Origin: Nitrospinaceae bacterium
GTDB taxonomy: Bacteria > Nitrospinota > Nitrospinia > Nitrospinales > Nitrospinaceae
Length of the DNA stretch: 34,466 bases
Direction: 5' to 3'
Assembly (NCBI GenBank): GCA_028278405.1
Contig: JANQEK010000026.1
Coordinates: forward strand, 1-34,466
Part shown: piece after piece, positions 15,577-23,178 of the stretch
Position numbering within the stretch: position 1 is the stretch's first letter
How the letters are laid out: each line of letters begins with the position of its first letter
Notes under the pieces: generated by a model
The model's input: the letters and a program-made list of their open reading frames with translations, nothing else
What the model was told of the DNA's origin: nothing
The model's database searches: none
Position numbers and translations under genes: made by a program

Positions 15577-17312
15577 GGGCTGGAGTCGGATGCCATCTGG
15601 ATATCATATTTTTCCAAGGTGGTCGCCAGAACTTTGCGGAGGTTGATCTTGGATTTATTGAAATCAATGATGGCTTTTAGTTCTTTGCTTTGTTCTTCTG
15701 CCAGGTCGGTTTGAAACTCAAGAACATTGAAACTGGTGGACAGACCGACCTCAAATTTTTTCTCTTCCGCGCTCAGTTTTTCCTCCGCCAGTTTCCGCGC
15801 AACGCGCGCTGCCTGGACACGTTTTTTATCCGTATTGATTTGCCGTGCCGCTTCCCGCACTTCCACCACGATGGTTTTTTCAAGGTCCTTGATGTCCATC
15901 AAAAGTTGTGCAGTTTCCAACTTGGAAACAGCCAGGCGACTCTTGGCAGCCCGGTTGCCAAGCGGATACGAAAAAACAAGGCCGCCTTCCCAAGTAGAGA
16001 AGTCTCCGGAAAAAGCGCGTTCCTGGCTTCTTCCGAAACTTCCTCCAAATGGATTGATACCCGGTTGAAAGCCGACCGATTGAGCGTCCCCGCTGATTCC
16101 ATTCAAGCCGAAACTTGCGACCAGATCCAGTGTGGGGTAGAGCTGATTTTCGTTAAATTTGACCTGGATGTTTTTATTGTCCAGTTCTTTCTTCTTGGAC
16201 AAATAGTCGGGGCGTTTTTTTAACGCGGTTAATATAGATTCTTTAAGCAAAACCGGAGCTTCTAAGAGAAATTTCGGGGAATCCAGAGGTTGAATTTCCT
16301 TCATGCCTTCAGGTGAATCAAAGGAAATATTCAAAATATTTTTTAGATTATCCTGATTGTCCTGGATCAGTTTACGGGCCTGAATCACTGCCTCCTCCCG
16401 CGAGGCTACCTCGGATTGGGCCTGCAGAATTTCCAATGGGGCCAGAGTTCCGACCTCTACCTGCGCTTTGACCCGGCGCTCCAAATCCTTTGCACGTTGA
16501 ACAGATTTTTGTTGAACCTTTAAGTCTTCCCGGCTGAAGACCAGGTCCCAATAGACGTTTTCCGCGTCTGTCACCACTTCGATGACTTTATTTTTAAAAT
16601 CAAAATCCGAAATATCTAGGTTGTTTTTGGCGATGTAAATGTTAGTTTTGTTCACATCCTGTCCAAAATTCTTGAGCAAAGGTTGAGTCAGGTTTGCCTC
16701 AAACCTTGTCGTGAACTGGGGGTTTAAGCCGGCGAAAGCGGAGTTGGTTTCATCCCGAGTATTTTCAAATTTCAATTCATATTCGGTGCCGGTTTTGAGT
16801 TTCTGATTGAAACTTAGATCCAGGTTTTGAGAATTTGTTATGGAGAGAGGTGGTTGAGCGAAGGCCGATGACAACAGATTTCTTTGATTGTTGGCCCTTG
16901 CCTCGAAAGCCAGTACCGGATCAAAATCAGCTTCCTGAGTAATGATTTCCTCCTTACGGATTTGCGACTGGAATTGCTGCACCGCAATTGCAACGTTATT
17001 TTTGAGGGTATTCTCGATCACGTCCTTAAGGGAAAGCTGCAGAGTCTTGGTAAGCACGATATCCGGTCTCGCAGATTTCTTAGGAGTACTTTTCCCGGAG
17101 CGAGCTTTGGATATCGAACCCTTTTGCTTTCCGTTGTCAAATACCCGGTCGGCAGCCGAGCTTTTATCCTTTTTTTTCAATGGTTTTAGTGCAGACTCTG
17201 CAAAATAGAGATTGCTCTCTTGCGCGGAAACCTCAATCGACAAAAAAATCATCAGACAAAAAAGAGCAAAGAGTAAAAAAGCGCTGGACCCAGCGCTATG
17301 ACGTATCAACAT
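15573..17312 (-). CDS. TolC-family outer-membrane efflux channel
   Basis: A 579-residue outer-membrane factor. A signal peptide ends near SAQES (cleavage about residue 30). A basic Lys/Ser-rich segment of about 60 residues follows before the first OEP repeat (from about 92: LSLKDVIENTLKNN), and the second OEP repeat occupies the C-terminal half with its long helices (ARVARKLAEEKLSAEEKKFEVG). It forms a trimeric channel through the outer membrane and periplasm for the pump encoded downstream. The basic insert between signal peptide and barrel is not part of E. coli TolC and is unusual. First gene of the operon. Confidence 0.9.
   Translation of the reverse strand: MLIRHSAGSSAFLLFALFCLMIFLSIEVSAQESNLYFAESALKPLKKKDKSSAADRVFDNGKQKGSISKARSGKSTPKKSARPDIVLTKTLQLSLKDVIENTLKNNVAIAVQQFQSQIRKEEIITQEADFDPVLAFEARANNQRNLLSSAFAQPPLSITNSQNLDLSFNQKLKTGTEYELKFENTRDETNSAFAGLNPQFTTRFEANLTQPLLKNFGQDVNKTNIYIAKNNLDISDFDFKNKVIEVVTDAENVYWDLVFSREDLKVQQKSVQRAKDLERRVKAQVEVGTLAPLEILQAQSEVASREEAVIQARKLIQDNQDNLKNILNISFDSPEGMKEIQPLDSPKFLLEAPVLLKESILTALKKRPDYLSKKKELDNKNIQVKFNENQLYPTLDLVASFGLNGISGDAQSVGFQPGINPFGGSFGRSQERAFSGDFSTWEGGLVFSYPLGNRAAKSRLAVSKLETAQLLMDIKDLEKTIVVEVREAARQINTDKKRVQAARVARKLAEEKLSAEEKKFEVGLSTSFNVLEFQTDLAEEQSKELKAIIDFNKSKINLRKVLATTLEKYDIQMASDSSP
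17281..17296. repeat. perfect inverted repeat in the tolC start region
   Basis: GCGCTGG and CCAGCGC flank a two-base centre, inside the codons of the TolC signal peptide and about 15 bases after the ATG. In mRNA two bases are too few for a tight loop, so the hairpin would open by a pair or two. It could also be a DNA-binding palindrome. Confidence 0.5.
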
Positions 17313-17351
17313 AACAAGCCGTTCGTTCAGGATTTAATATCGATAAAACTT

Positions 17352-17362
17352 ATTATATTATA
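17352..17362 (-). promoter_or_regulatory. -10 region(s) of the efflux operon
   Basis: On the minus strand two overlapping TATAAT hexamers (17357-17362 and 17352-17357) lie 40-50 bases before the tolC ATG. Neither has a good -35 box at 17 bases, which would suit activator-dependent transcription by the divergent regulator, but that is inference. Confidence 0.4.
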
Positions 17363-17626
17363 GTGAGTTGCAGAAAGGGAAGGGCGATTTATCCCTTTTG
17401 CCAGATTGTCGCTTTTGAGTTCATAGTCTTTTTCGGCTGAATTCCAACAAAAGATTAATCAATTAAGTCTTTAGAAATCAATTAGTTAGATTCCTGCTTC
17501 AAAATGACATTTGATTTTGGACAGTCAGCATTACGGACTTTTTTGATTTGTGGAAATGAGCAGGCACAGAGATTCAGTGACCGACTAAATGCTGGAAAAG
17601 ACTCAAAAAAAATTTTTAAAAAGTAC

Positions 17627-17655
17627 TTGTTGCAATTACATTTACTGTATATAAT
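17627..17655 (+). promoter_or_regulatory. promoter of the HTH-receiver regulator
   Basis: A perfect -10 TATAAT at 17650-17655 with a weak -35 (TTGTTG) 17 bases upstream. Transcription would begin near 17662, about 40 bases before the ATG at 17705. Its position excludes the earlier in-frame ATG codons as starts. Confidence 0.45.
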
Positions 17656-17704
17656 GATTGTGGATGAAAATTTAACCGGTTTACCTCTTCCTAATTTAGA
17701 ACTC

Positions 17705-18376
17705 ATGGATAACTCAAATAGCAAAAACAACAATAGCGAAGACCGCGTAACGGCCGCAGATATCCTTAAGGTAGTTCCGATAACCCGAAAAACGCTGTGG
17801 CTGTGGCAGAAGAAATATGACTTTTTCCCGGATCCGGTGAAGGAAGCTCACCCTGGAGGAAAGGGAATTGTCGGCTATTATCCTGCCTGGGTGGAGGAGA
17901 GGTGTAAACAGGTCTATTCTCTGCAAAAAAATGGGCACACCATATCCATGATCAAGGAAATCCTCAAAAAGGAAGCCGAGGACAAATCCACCAAGAAAGT
18001 ATTGATCGTGGATGATGAAAAGAAATTTGCCACGTTGCTCAAAAAGTTTTTTGTAAAAAACGACTATGTTGTTGAGGTGGCTTTTGACGGCCTGGATGCG
18101 GGACTCAAGGCCGCCCATTTTCAACCGGCCATCATTCTCTTGGATATCAATCTTCCCGGACTCAACGGGTTGGAAGTTTGTAAAAACCTGAAAAACAACC
18201 CAAGAACCAAGAATATGACTGTCCTGGTCATTTCCGCCAGCCTCCAATACACCGAAAAAGCGGTTCTCGCTGCAGGGGGAGATATGTTTTTCAAAAAGCC
18301 GGTTAATTTTTCCGAACTTCTCGATAAATGTAACGATGTGATTTCCACCAACGAGAAAATCACGATTCCTTCCTGA
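17705..18376 (+). CDS. MerR-like HTH plus receiver-domain regulator
   Basis: A 223-residue regulator from the ATG at 17705. Residues 14-88 form a MerR/AlpA-like winged helix (VTAADILKVVPITRKTLWLWQKKY ...), and 98-215 form a CheY-like receiver with acidic pair Asp103-Asp104, phospho-acceptor Asp147, Ser177 and Lys198 before a proline. The order is reversed from classical response regulators, where the receiver comes first. Phosphorylation by an unlinked histidine kinase is expected; no kinase gene adjoins, although an orphan kinase lies at 4892. Its gene is divergent from the tolC operon, a common arrangement for a pump regulator, so the pump is the first candidate target. The frame is open 67 codons further upstream, but that part reads poorly and contains the promoter. 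Confidence 0.85.
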   Translation: MDNSNSKNNNSEDRVTAADILKVVPITRKTLWLWQKKYDFFPDPVKEAHPGGKGIVGYYPAWVEERCKQVYSLQKNGHTISMIKEILKKEAEDKSTKKVLIVDDEKKFATLLKKFFVKNDYVVEVAFDGLDAGLKAAHFQPAIILLDINLPGLNGLEVCKNLKNNPRTKNMTVLVISASLQYTEKAVLAAGGDMFFKKPVNFSELLDKCNDVISTNEKITIPS

Positions 18377-18419
18377 TTTGTTTTTAAGCTGCAACCTGCA
18401 AGTTTTTTCGTTCTCTCCT

Positions 18420-18447
18420 TTGATTTCTGAAATATTGCTGTTAAAAT
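18420..18447 (+). promoter_or_regulatory. possible promoter of the transketolase pair
   Basis: TTGATT (18420-18425) and TAAAAT (18442-18447) are 16 bases apart, 60 bases before the ATG. Moderate match only. Confidence 0.3.
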
Positions 18448-18506
18448 CCCCCTTCAGGAATAAGCTTAAGGCCGTTCTTGCCCTTTAATTATTACTCATC
18501 AAACTT

Positions 18507-19340
18507 ATGAATACCGCCCAAACAATGGAAACCCAGGTTTCCGAATTGCGACAAATCGCCAAGGAAATACGGCGAAAAAGCCTCGAAATCATCCATCGAG
18601 CCGGATCAGGTCATCCGGGTGGCAGTCTTTCGGCTGCAGATATCATGACCGCCCTGTATTTCGGCGTCATGCGTTACGACTCCAAGAATCCCAAGGATCC
18701 CGGCCGTGATCGGTTTGTCATGAGCAAGGGGCACGCGACGGGCGTATTTTATTCGGTATTGTCGCGGGCCGGCTATTTTGCCGACGAGGATTTGGTCTCT
18801 TACCGAAGGATCGATAGCAAACTCAACTTGTCAGGTCATCCGCATCCGAAAACCCCCGGTGTGGAGATCGCAACCGGCAGCCTGGGGCAGGGATTGAGCG
18901 TGGCGCACGGGATTGCTTTAGGCGCTCGTCTGGAAAACAGTGACTACAAGGTTTACGTTCTATTAGGTGATGGAGAACTTCAGGAAGGGCAGGTCTGGGA
19001 AGCGGCCATGTCAGCATCGAAATTCAATACGAACAACCTGATCGCTATTGTCGATTTCAATAAGGTTGCCCAAGACAATATCACCAAGGACTTGAAAGAT
19101 CTGGAGCCGTTGGAGGATAAATGGCGTTCCTTTGGGTGGGATGTTCACCGCATCGACGGGCACGATATGGATCAAGTGTGGAAAGCGCTCACACTTCCTC
19201 TGGATGACAAGAAACCGAGAGTCATCATTGCCGATACCATCAAGGGAAAAGGCGTCAGTTTCATGGAAGGCAAGACCTCCTGGCATGGAGTTGCGCCATC
19301 GGATGAAGACTATGAAAAAGCATTGAAGGAGCTGGAATGA
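18507..19340 (+). CDS. transketolase, N-terminal (TPP-binding) subunit
   Basis: A 277-residue protein equal to the N-terminal third of a full transketolase. It carries GHPGGS (His36), KGHA (His76) and the thiamine-diphosphate motif GDG (154-156) ending in Asn185 (VDFNK). With the next gene it makes a two-subunit transketolase that moves C2 units between ketose and aldose phosphates in the pentose phosphate or Calvin-type cycles. Split transketolases are well known in archaea and many bacteria, so this is not a broken gene. The stop overlaps the next ATG by 4 bases (ATGA). Confidence 0.92.
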   Translation: MNTAQTMETQVSELRQIAKEIRRKSLEIIHRAGSGHPGGSLSAADIMTALYFGVMRYDSKNPKDPGRDRFVMSKGHATGVFYSVLSRAGYFADEDLVSYRRIDSKLNLSGHPHPKTPGVEIATGSLGQGLSVAHGIALGARLENSDYKVYVLLGDGELQEGQVWEAAMSASKFNTNNLIAIVDFNKVAQDNITKDLKDLEPLEDKWRSFGWDVHRIDGHDMDQVWKALTLPLDDKKPRVIIADTIKGKGVSFMEGKTSWHGVAPSDEDYEKALKELE

Positions 19341-20266
19341 AAGACGGAGCCACTAGAGACGGCTACGGGGCCTGCCTCGAGGAATTGGGAGCGGACACTA
19401 AAATTGTAGTACTTGACGCTGGTGTAAGCGATAGTACCCGCAGTAAGAAATTTGGTGACAAATACCCGGACCGCTTTTTCAATATGGGGATCAGCGAGGG
19501 AGATATGGTGTGCACGGCAGCTGGACTGGCAACGACCGGTAAAGTGGCTTTTGCGACCAGTTTTGCCTGCTTTCTGCTGGGCCGGACTATGGACCAGACG
19601 CTGGTCAGCGTGGCTTATTCCAATACCAACGTCAAGCTGGTGGGAACACATTCGGGTCTTGCCGTGGGTGAAGACGGTCCGACCGCCCAGATGCTTGTCG
19701 ACTTGGCCTATACGAGAGCCATGCCCAATATGACGGTCATTCAACCCGCGGATTATGAAGAAGCTGTTCAGGCGACGCGTGCCTTGATTGATCATGTGGG
19801 TCCGGCTTATATGCGGCTGGGACGTCCCAAGGTCAAGGGAATTTACGATAGCTCCTACAAGTTTGAGATCGGAAAAGGAAATGTGATCCAGCAGGGACAG
19901 AACGTCGTTATTTTTGCTACCGGAGGTATGGTGCAGGAAAGTCTGGAAGCTATGAAGCTTCTCGAAGCCGAAAACGTCAGGCCGACGCTGGTCAATATTT
20001 CCACTCTAAAGCCGATAGACAGCCAGTTGATTGCCGAACAGGCACGCAAAAACGGCGCAGTTGTGACAGCCGAGGATCACAATATTATTGGAGGTCTCGG
20101 GGATGCTGTACTTGAGGTAATGAGTGATAACGATATCAGTGTGCCTTTCCGGCGTATCGGGGTCCGAGATACCTTTGCTGAAACCGGTTCTATGAAGGAG
20201 TTATATTATAAATACGGTCTCTCCGCACAGCATATTCAGAATACCGTTTTGAGCCTTCTTAAGTAA
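19337..20266 (+). CDS. transketolase, C-terminal subunit
   Basis: A 309-residue partner of the previous protein, containing the pyrimidine-binding domain (GISEGDMVCTAAGLA, with the conserved Glu that activates TPP) and the C-terminal transketolase domain (QNVVIFATGGMVQESLEA, then TAEDHNIIGGLGDAV). Both subunits are needed because each active site forms at the interface. This layout also resembles 1-deoxyxylulose-5-phosphate synthase, but the length and split favour transketolase. The two genes are translationally coupled. Confidence 0.92.
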   Translation: MKDGATRDGYGACLEELGADTKIVVLDAGVSDSTRSKKFGDKYPDRFFNMGISEGDMVCTAAGLATTGKVAFATSFACFLLGRTMDQTLVSVAYSNTNVKLVGTHSGLAVGEDGPTAQMLVDLAYTRAMPNMTVIQPADYEEAVQATRALIDHVGPAYMRLGRPKVKGIYDSSYKFEIGKGNVIQQGQNVVIFATGGMVQESLEAMKLLEAENVRPTLVNISTLKPIDSQLIAEQARKNGAVVTAEDHNIIGGLGDAVLEVMSDNDISVPFRRIGVRDTFAETGSMKELYYKYGLSAQHIQNTVLSLLK

Positions 20267-20295
20267 GCGAGAGGGCACCTTCCTTAAAGCAATTT

Positions 20296-20317
20296 CTTAA
20301 GACAGTCTAAGCTTTTT
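20296..20317 (+). terminator. weak terminator-like hairpin after transketolase
   Basis: CTTA(A)GA and TCTAAG can pair around a three-base loop with one bulge, followed by CTTTTT. It sits 30 bases after the stop codon. The stem is short and AT-rich, so efficiency is doubtful. Confidence 0.3.
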
Positions 20318-20376
20318 CATATTAGTCGGATTCCAGCTTTTAGTTGACATAATATATGTTATGGGAACCAATAGGG

Positions 20377-21255
20377 ATGGGGCAAAAATTCTTCCAAGTT
20401 GATGTATTTACAGATCAAGCTTATGGGGGCAATCCCCTGGCGGTCTTCCCGGATCCAGGCAGCCTGAGTGACGCAGCCCATCTGCAAATCGCCCGGGAAA
20501 TGAACTTGTCAGAAACGACCTTTGTGTACCCGCCCAAGAGCGCCGACGCGGACTTTAGGATTCGTATTTTCACACCCGGTAAGGAAATTCCTTTTGCGGG
20601 TCACCCCACATTGGGAACCGCACATATTCTATGGGAGACAGGCAAAATCTCCTCTGCGAGCGATTCCATGGTCATGGAACTGGAAGCGGGTTTGATCAAG
20701 GTCTCCAAAAAGCAAAAGAATCTGTTCATGGAGCAACCACCTCCCAGCTTTGGAGATGTCTTCGAGGAAATGGATCAAGTGGCTGAGGCACTCTCGATTG
20801 ACCCCGATCAAATAGAATCTCGTTTCCCAATCCAAATTGTCTCTACCGGCTTTGCCGCTGTGTATGTTCCTTTAAAAAATTTGAAAGCCGTTCAGAGTGT
20901 GGAACTCAATCTCGCAACATTAAGAAAGGTTCTGAAAGATGTGGATATGATCTATATATTCACCGAGGAAGTACTGGGCCCTCGTTCGACAGTACATTCG
21001 AGAGCTTTTGCCCCCTTTGTAGGGATTCCCGAAGACCCGGCCACGGGAAGTGCTGGCGGTGCCCTGGGTGCTTACCTGGTCTACCATAAGGTAATTGATA
21101 AACTGGATCCATCGGCAATAGTCATTGAGCAAGGGTTTGAAATGAACCGCCCCTCTACGATTCAGGTAAGCGTAGGGGAAACTGCAGGAGAAATACATTC
21201 CATTCAGGTGGGTGGGCAATCTGTAACGGTTTTGGAGGGGAATCTGCGGATATAA
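20377..21255 (+). CDS. PhzF-family isomerase/epimerase-like protein
   Basis: A 292-residue member of the PhzF/diaminopimelate-epimerase fold. FFQVDVFTDQAYGGNPLAVF is the family's N-terminal signature, MNLSETTFV carries the catalytic Glu region, FAGHPTLGTAH is the first glycine-rich loop, and EDPATGSAGGALGAYL is the second-half signature. PhzF itself isomerises dihydrohydroxyanthranilate in phenazine synthesis, but most homologues stand alone with unknown substrate, as here; no phz genes are present. I chose the ATG at 20377 because homologues begin just before FFQVDVF; an in-frame ATG seven codons upstream is possible. A strong hairpin follows the stop. Confidence 0.88.
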   Translation: MGQKFFQVDVFTDQAYGGNPLAVFPDPGSLSDAAHLQIAREMNLSETTFVYPPKSADADFRIRIFTPGKEIPFAGHPTLGTAHILWETGKISSASDSMVMELEAGLIKVSKKQKNLFMEQPPPSFGDVFEEMDQVAEALSIDPDQIESRFPIQIVSTGFAAVYVPLKNLKAVQSVELNLATLRKVLKDVDMIYIFTEEVLGPRSTVHSRAFAPFVGIPEDPATGSAGGALGAYLVYHKVIDKLDPSAIVIEQGFEMNRPSTIQVSVGETAGEIHSIQVGGQSVTVLEGNLRI

Positions 21256-21290
21256 AAAAAGGGCGGGAATAGGGTTCCCGCCCTCTTCTG
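21254..21290. terminator. bidirectional intrinsic terminator
   Basis: A perfect nine-base-pair stem GGGCGGGAA/TTCCCGCCC (21261-21283) with a five-base loop. On the minus strand it is followed by seven T (complement of A at 21254-21260), a strong terminator for the small cysteine-rich gene. On the plus strand the following sequence is T-rich (TCTTCTGT) and would serve phzF less strongly. Confidence 0.85.
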
Positions 21291-21314
21291 TAGTCTTTTG
21301 GTTATTTCGAAAAT

Positions 21315-21524
21315 CTATGCGGGCTTGCTATAAGCACAATTATCGCAATGATGACCGGAAATACGTGAACACATAATACAACTGCTAATCTCGCCGGAAG
21401 GCCGAACCAAACCTCCGCAATGATTACAACGCGGGGCAGGCTCCGCTTTAGTAGAACTCCGGGAGCTTTGAGTAAAACGATTTTTATTTATCAAGGATTG
21501 ACTCCTGGAAACATTGATGTACAT
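21315..21524 (-). CDS. small six-cysteine (zinc-ribbon-like) protein, 69 aa
   Basis: A 69-residue basic protein. The N-terminal half is polar and Ser/Arg/Lys-rich; the C-terminal half has three CxxC pairs: Cys33/36 (CNHC), Cys49/52 (CIMC) and Cys60/63 (CDNC), plus His58-His59. Four cysteines with a knuckle spacing of 12 suggest a structural zinc ribbon, and the third pair could bind a second metal or act in redox. The start is well set: AAAGGAGG lies seven bases before the ATG at 21524. A strong terminator follows. No known family is recognised; it could be a regulatory or ribosome-associated zinc protein. Confidence 0.75.
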   Translation of the reverse strand: MYINVSRSQSLINKNRFTQSSRSSTKAEPAPRCNHCGGLVRPSGEISSCIMCSRISGHHCDNCAYSKPA

Positions 21525-21561
21525 CCTCAAGCCTCCTTTAATAGAAAAACAACAGGCAACC

Positions 21562-21585
21562 GGTCCAACCGATTTCGTTTGGACC
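21562..21585. repeat. inverted repeat in the leader of the six-cysteine gene
   Basis: GGTCCAA and TTGGACC form perfect seven-base arms around ten bases, 38-61 bases before the ATG at 21524. In RNA it makes a stable hairpin; in DNA it could be an operator. Confidence 0.6.
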
Positions 21586-21679
21586 TCTATGGTTAGTAGG
21601 GATGGGTTTGGCGACAAAAAGGTTCAAATTTTGTGAAAAATAACCAATTTTTGGAGCTTTTCTGGAAAACCTGGATGAT

Positions 21680-21709
21680 ATTTTAATAAAATAGGGATAA
21701 ATAAATCAA
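21680..21709 (-). promoter_or_regulatory. possible promoter of the six-cysteine gene
   Basis: On the minus strand TTGATT (21704-21709) and TAAAAT (21680-21685) are 18 bases apart, just past the DJ-1 stop. A transcript from here would carry a leader of about 150 bases that includes the inverted repeat. Confidence 0.35.
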
Positions 21710-21740
21710 TCAGTTATCTTTGATAGACGCAAGCGGGCGG

Positions 21741-22289
21741 TTATAGGCGAGCCATGACGCCCTGGTTCACGATCTCCATGCGGTCCCTGCCAAACAGGAT
21801 TTCCACCAGCTTGAGAGCAAATTCCAACGCCGTTCCGGGACTTCGGCTGGTGACAATGTTGCCATCCACCACCACCCGTTCTTCGGAATAACCGATGTCA
21901 CTCAGCTGATCTTTTACGGAGGGATGAGAAGTGGCCGTTGTATTTTTCAAGATTCCTGCAGAGTGAAGAATGGTGGGAGCAGCGCAAATAGCGGCTACCT
22001 GTTTGCGGGAACGATGCATATTTTGAATAATAGCCTTTACCTTTTCACTACTTTGAAGATTAGCGGTGCCCGGCTGGCCTCCAGGTAAAACAACCAGGTC
22101 AAACTCGTTGTCATCAACCTGATCGATCAGAGTGTCCGGAAGTACAGATACCCCACGCGACCCTTCGACAGGCCCTTCTACAGTCGCCGCCAGAACGACC
22201 CGGGCTCCCGCCCTTCTCAGGATATCAACTACAGTGATCGTTTCAATTTCTTCAAACCCCGGCGCCAGCGCTACCAGAACTTTTTTCAT
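21741..22289 (-). CDS. DJ-1/PfpI-family protein
   Basis: A 182-residue protein of the DJ-1/ThiJ/YajL group. The nucleophile-elbow cysteine is Cys102 (AAICAAPTIL), supported by Glu14 near the N-terminus (APGFEEIE) that tunes its pKa in this family. Members act as glyoxalase III/deglycase-type or redox-stress proteins; which activity applies here cannot be read. It is cytoplasmic, with no signal peptide. AGGG lies about ten bases before the ATG and a good promoter lies upstream. It is divergent from ubiE. Confidence 0.9.
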   Translation of the reverse strand: MKKVLVALAPGFEEIETITVVDILRRAGARVVLAATVEGPVEGSRGVSVLPDTLIDQVDDNEFDLVVLPGGQPGTANLQSSEKVKAIIQNMHRSRKQVAAICAAPTILHSAGILKNTTATSHPSVKDQLSDIGYSEERVVVDGNIVTSRSPGTALEFALKLVEILFGRDRMEIVNQGVMARL

Positions 22290-22332
22290 AATGATATCCC
22301 TGAAAGGAAAGATTTAATTTATTAAGGAAAAA

Positions 22333-22361
22333 ATTTTAAATAAATTCACTTGAGGAGTCAA
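22333..22361 (-). promoter_or_regulatory. sigma70-type promoter of the DJ-1 gene
   Basis: On the minus strand TTGACT (22356-22361) and TAAAAT (22333-22338) are separated by exactly 17 bases, giving a leader of about 36 bases. Each box has one mismatch from consensus. Confidence 0.55.
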
Positions 22362-22402
22362 ATTCTGCTACCCTGAGGCCACTTAAAATCACTTTTATTC
22401 TG

Positions 22403-23146
22403 ATGAATGATCTCATGATTGAACGCATGGAAACTCCTGCTGCCTTAAATCGGCAGGTGCAAAAAATGTTCAGTGACATCGCTCCCCGGTACGACTTTTT
22501 AAACCGGTTCCTGAGCTGTGGACAAGACCGGTATTGGAGGAAGCGTGCGGTGTCCCGATTAGCTCCTCATGCGGGTGAGCGTTTTTTGGATGTGGCGACC
22601 GGCACGGCCGATGTGGCACTCGAGATTGTCCGCAAGGGACCTAAAGATTCGGTTCGCGTCGTGGGGGTGGACTTCAGTGAAAAAATGCTGGAATTGGCTC
22701 AAGAAAAAATTAATTCCCAGGGTAAAAATCATTCCATTCAACTGAAAAGTGGATCTGCTGAAAACCTGCCGTTTGAAGATAGCTGCTTTGATGGCACGAC
22801 AACGGCCTTCGGCATCCGAAACTTTTCTGATGTGAAGCAAAGCCTGTGTGAGATGTACCGGGTACTCAAGCCTGGGGGCCGATGCGTGATTCTGGAGTTT
22901 GCCCTGCCACAAAATTCTATTTTAAAAGCCTTTTATCGATTTTACTTTGAGTTACTACTACCCAGAATAGGCCGTTTGATCTCCAAGCATCCCAGCGCCT
23001 ACACGTATCTTCCGGAAACAGTAGCTTCGTTCCCCGTGCGGAAAGAATTTTCGAATTTAATGCAACAGGCTGGATTCAGGGATGTTGCCTATCAGGAATT
23101 GACCTTTGGTGTCGTTATTTTATATACAGGTCTAAAGCAAGTTTGA
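22403..23146 (+). CDS. ubiE: UbiE/MenG quinone C-methyltransferase
   Basis: A 247-residue SAM-dependent enzyme. FSDIAPRYDFLNRFLSCGQDRYWR is the family N-terminal signature, FLDVATGTADVALEI is the SAM loop, and TTAFGIRNFSDVKQSL and RVLKPGGRCVILEF are later family motifs. It adds the ring methyl group in menaquinone (demethylmenaquinone) or ubiquinone biosynthesis; the other quinone genes are not here, so the quinone type is undecided. The first ATG is used; two further in-frame ATG codons occur within the first nine residues. It precedes the HtrA gene by 32 bases. Confidence 0.92.
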   Translation: MNDLMIERMETPAALNRQVQKMFSDIAPRYDFLNRFLSCGQDRYWRKRAVSRLAPHAGERFLDVATGTADVALEIVRKGPKDSVRVVGVDFSEKMLELAQEKINSQGKNHSIQLKSGSAENLPFEDSCFDGTTTAFGIRNFSDVKQSLCEMYRVLKPGGRCVILEFALPQNSILKAFYRFYFELLLPRIGRLISKHPSAYTYLPETVASFPVRKEFSNLMQQAGFRDVAYQELTFGVVILYTGLKQV

Positions 23147-23178
23147 TAGGATGTGCAGAGCAAACTTGAGAACATGAA

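Larger units (their letters stand above)
17313..17704. other. intergenic region between efflux operon and regulator gene
   Basis: About 390 bases that I read as non-coding, although an open frame in phase with the downstream regulator crosses the right half from 17504. It holds -10-like boxes for both directions (listed separately) and an AT-rich middle. An AAAGGG/CCCTTT inverted repeat lies near 17374-17399. Nothing else is recognisable. Confidence 0.5.

Noticed and set aside
17504-17704. N-terminal extension of the HTH-receiver regulator.
   Set aside because: The frame is open but contains the likely promoter (TATAAT at 17650-17655), and its residues show no domain. The ATG at 17705 is a better start.
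18507-20266. Transketolase as a gene broken by frameshift.
   Set aside because: Both parts have intact starts, the ATGA overlap is a normal coupling arrangement, and two-subunit transketolases are a known form.
20344-20372. TTGACA at 20344-20349 as the -35 of a phzF promoter.
   Set aside because: No acceptable -10 hexamer occurs at 16-18 bases (the sequence there reads ACCAAT), so the match is probably chance.
21525-21672. A c-di-GMP (GEMM) riboswitch in the six-cysteine gene leader.
   Set aside because: The conserved GEMM elements, such as the GACGCAAAGCC strand, are not present. Only a simple hairpin is supported.
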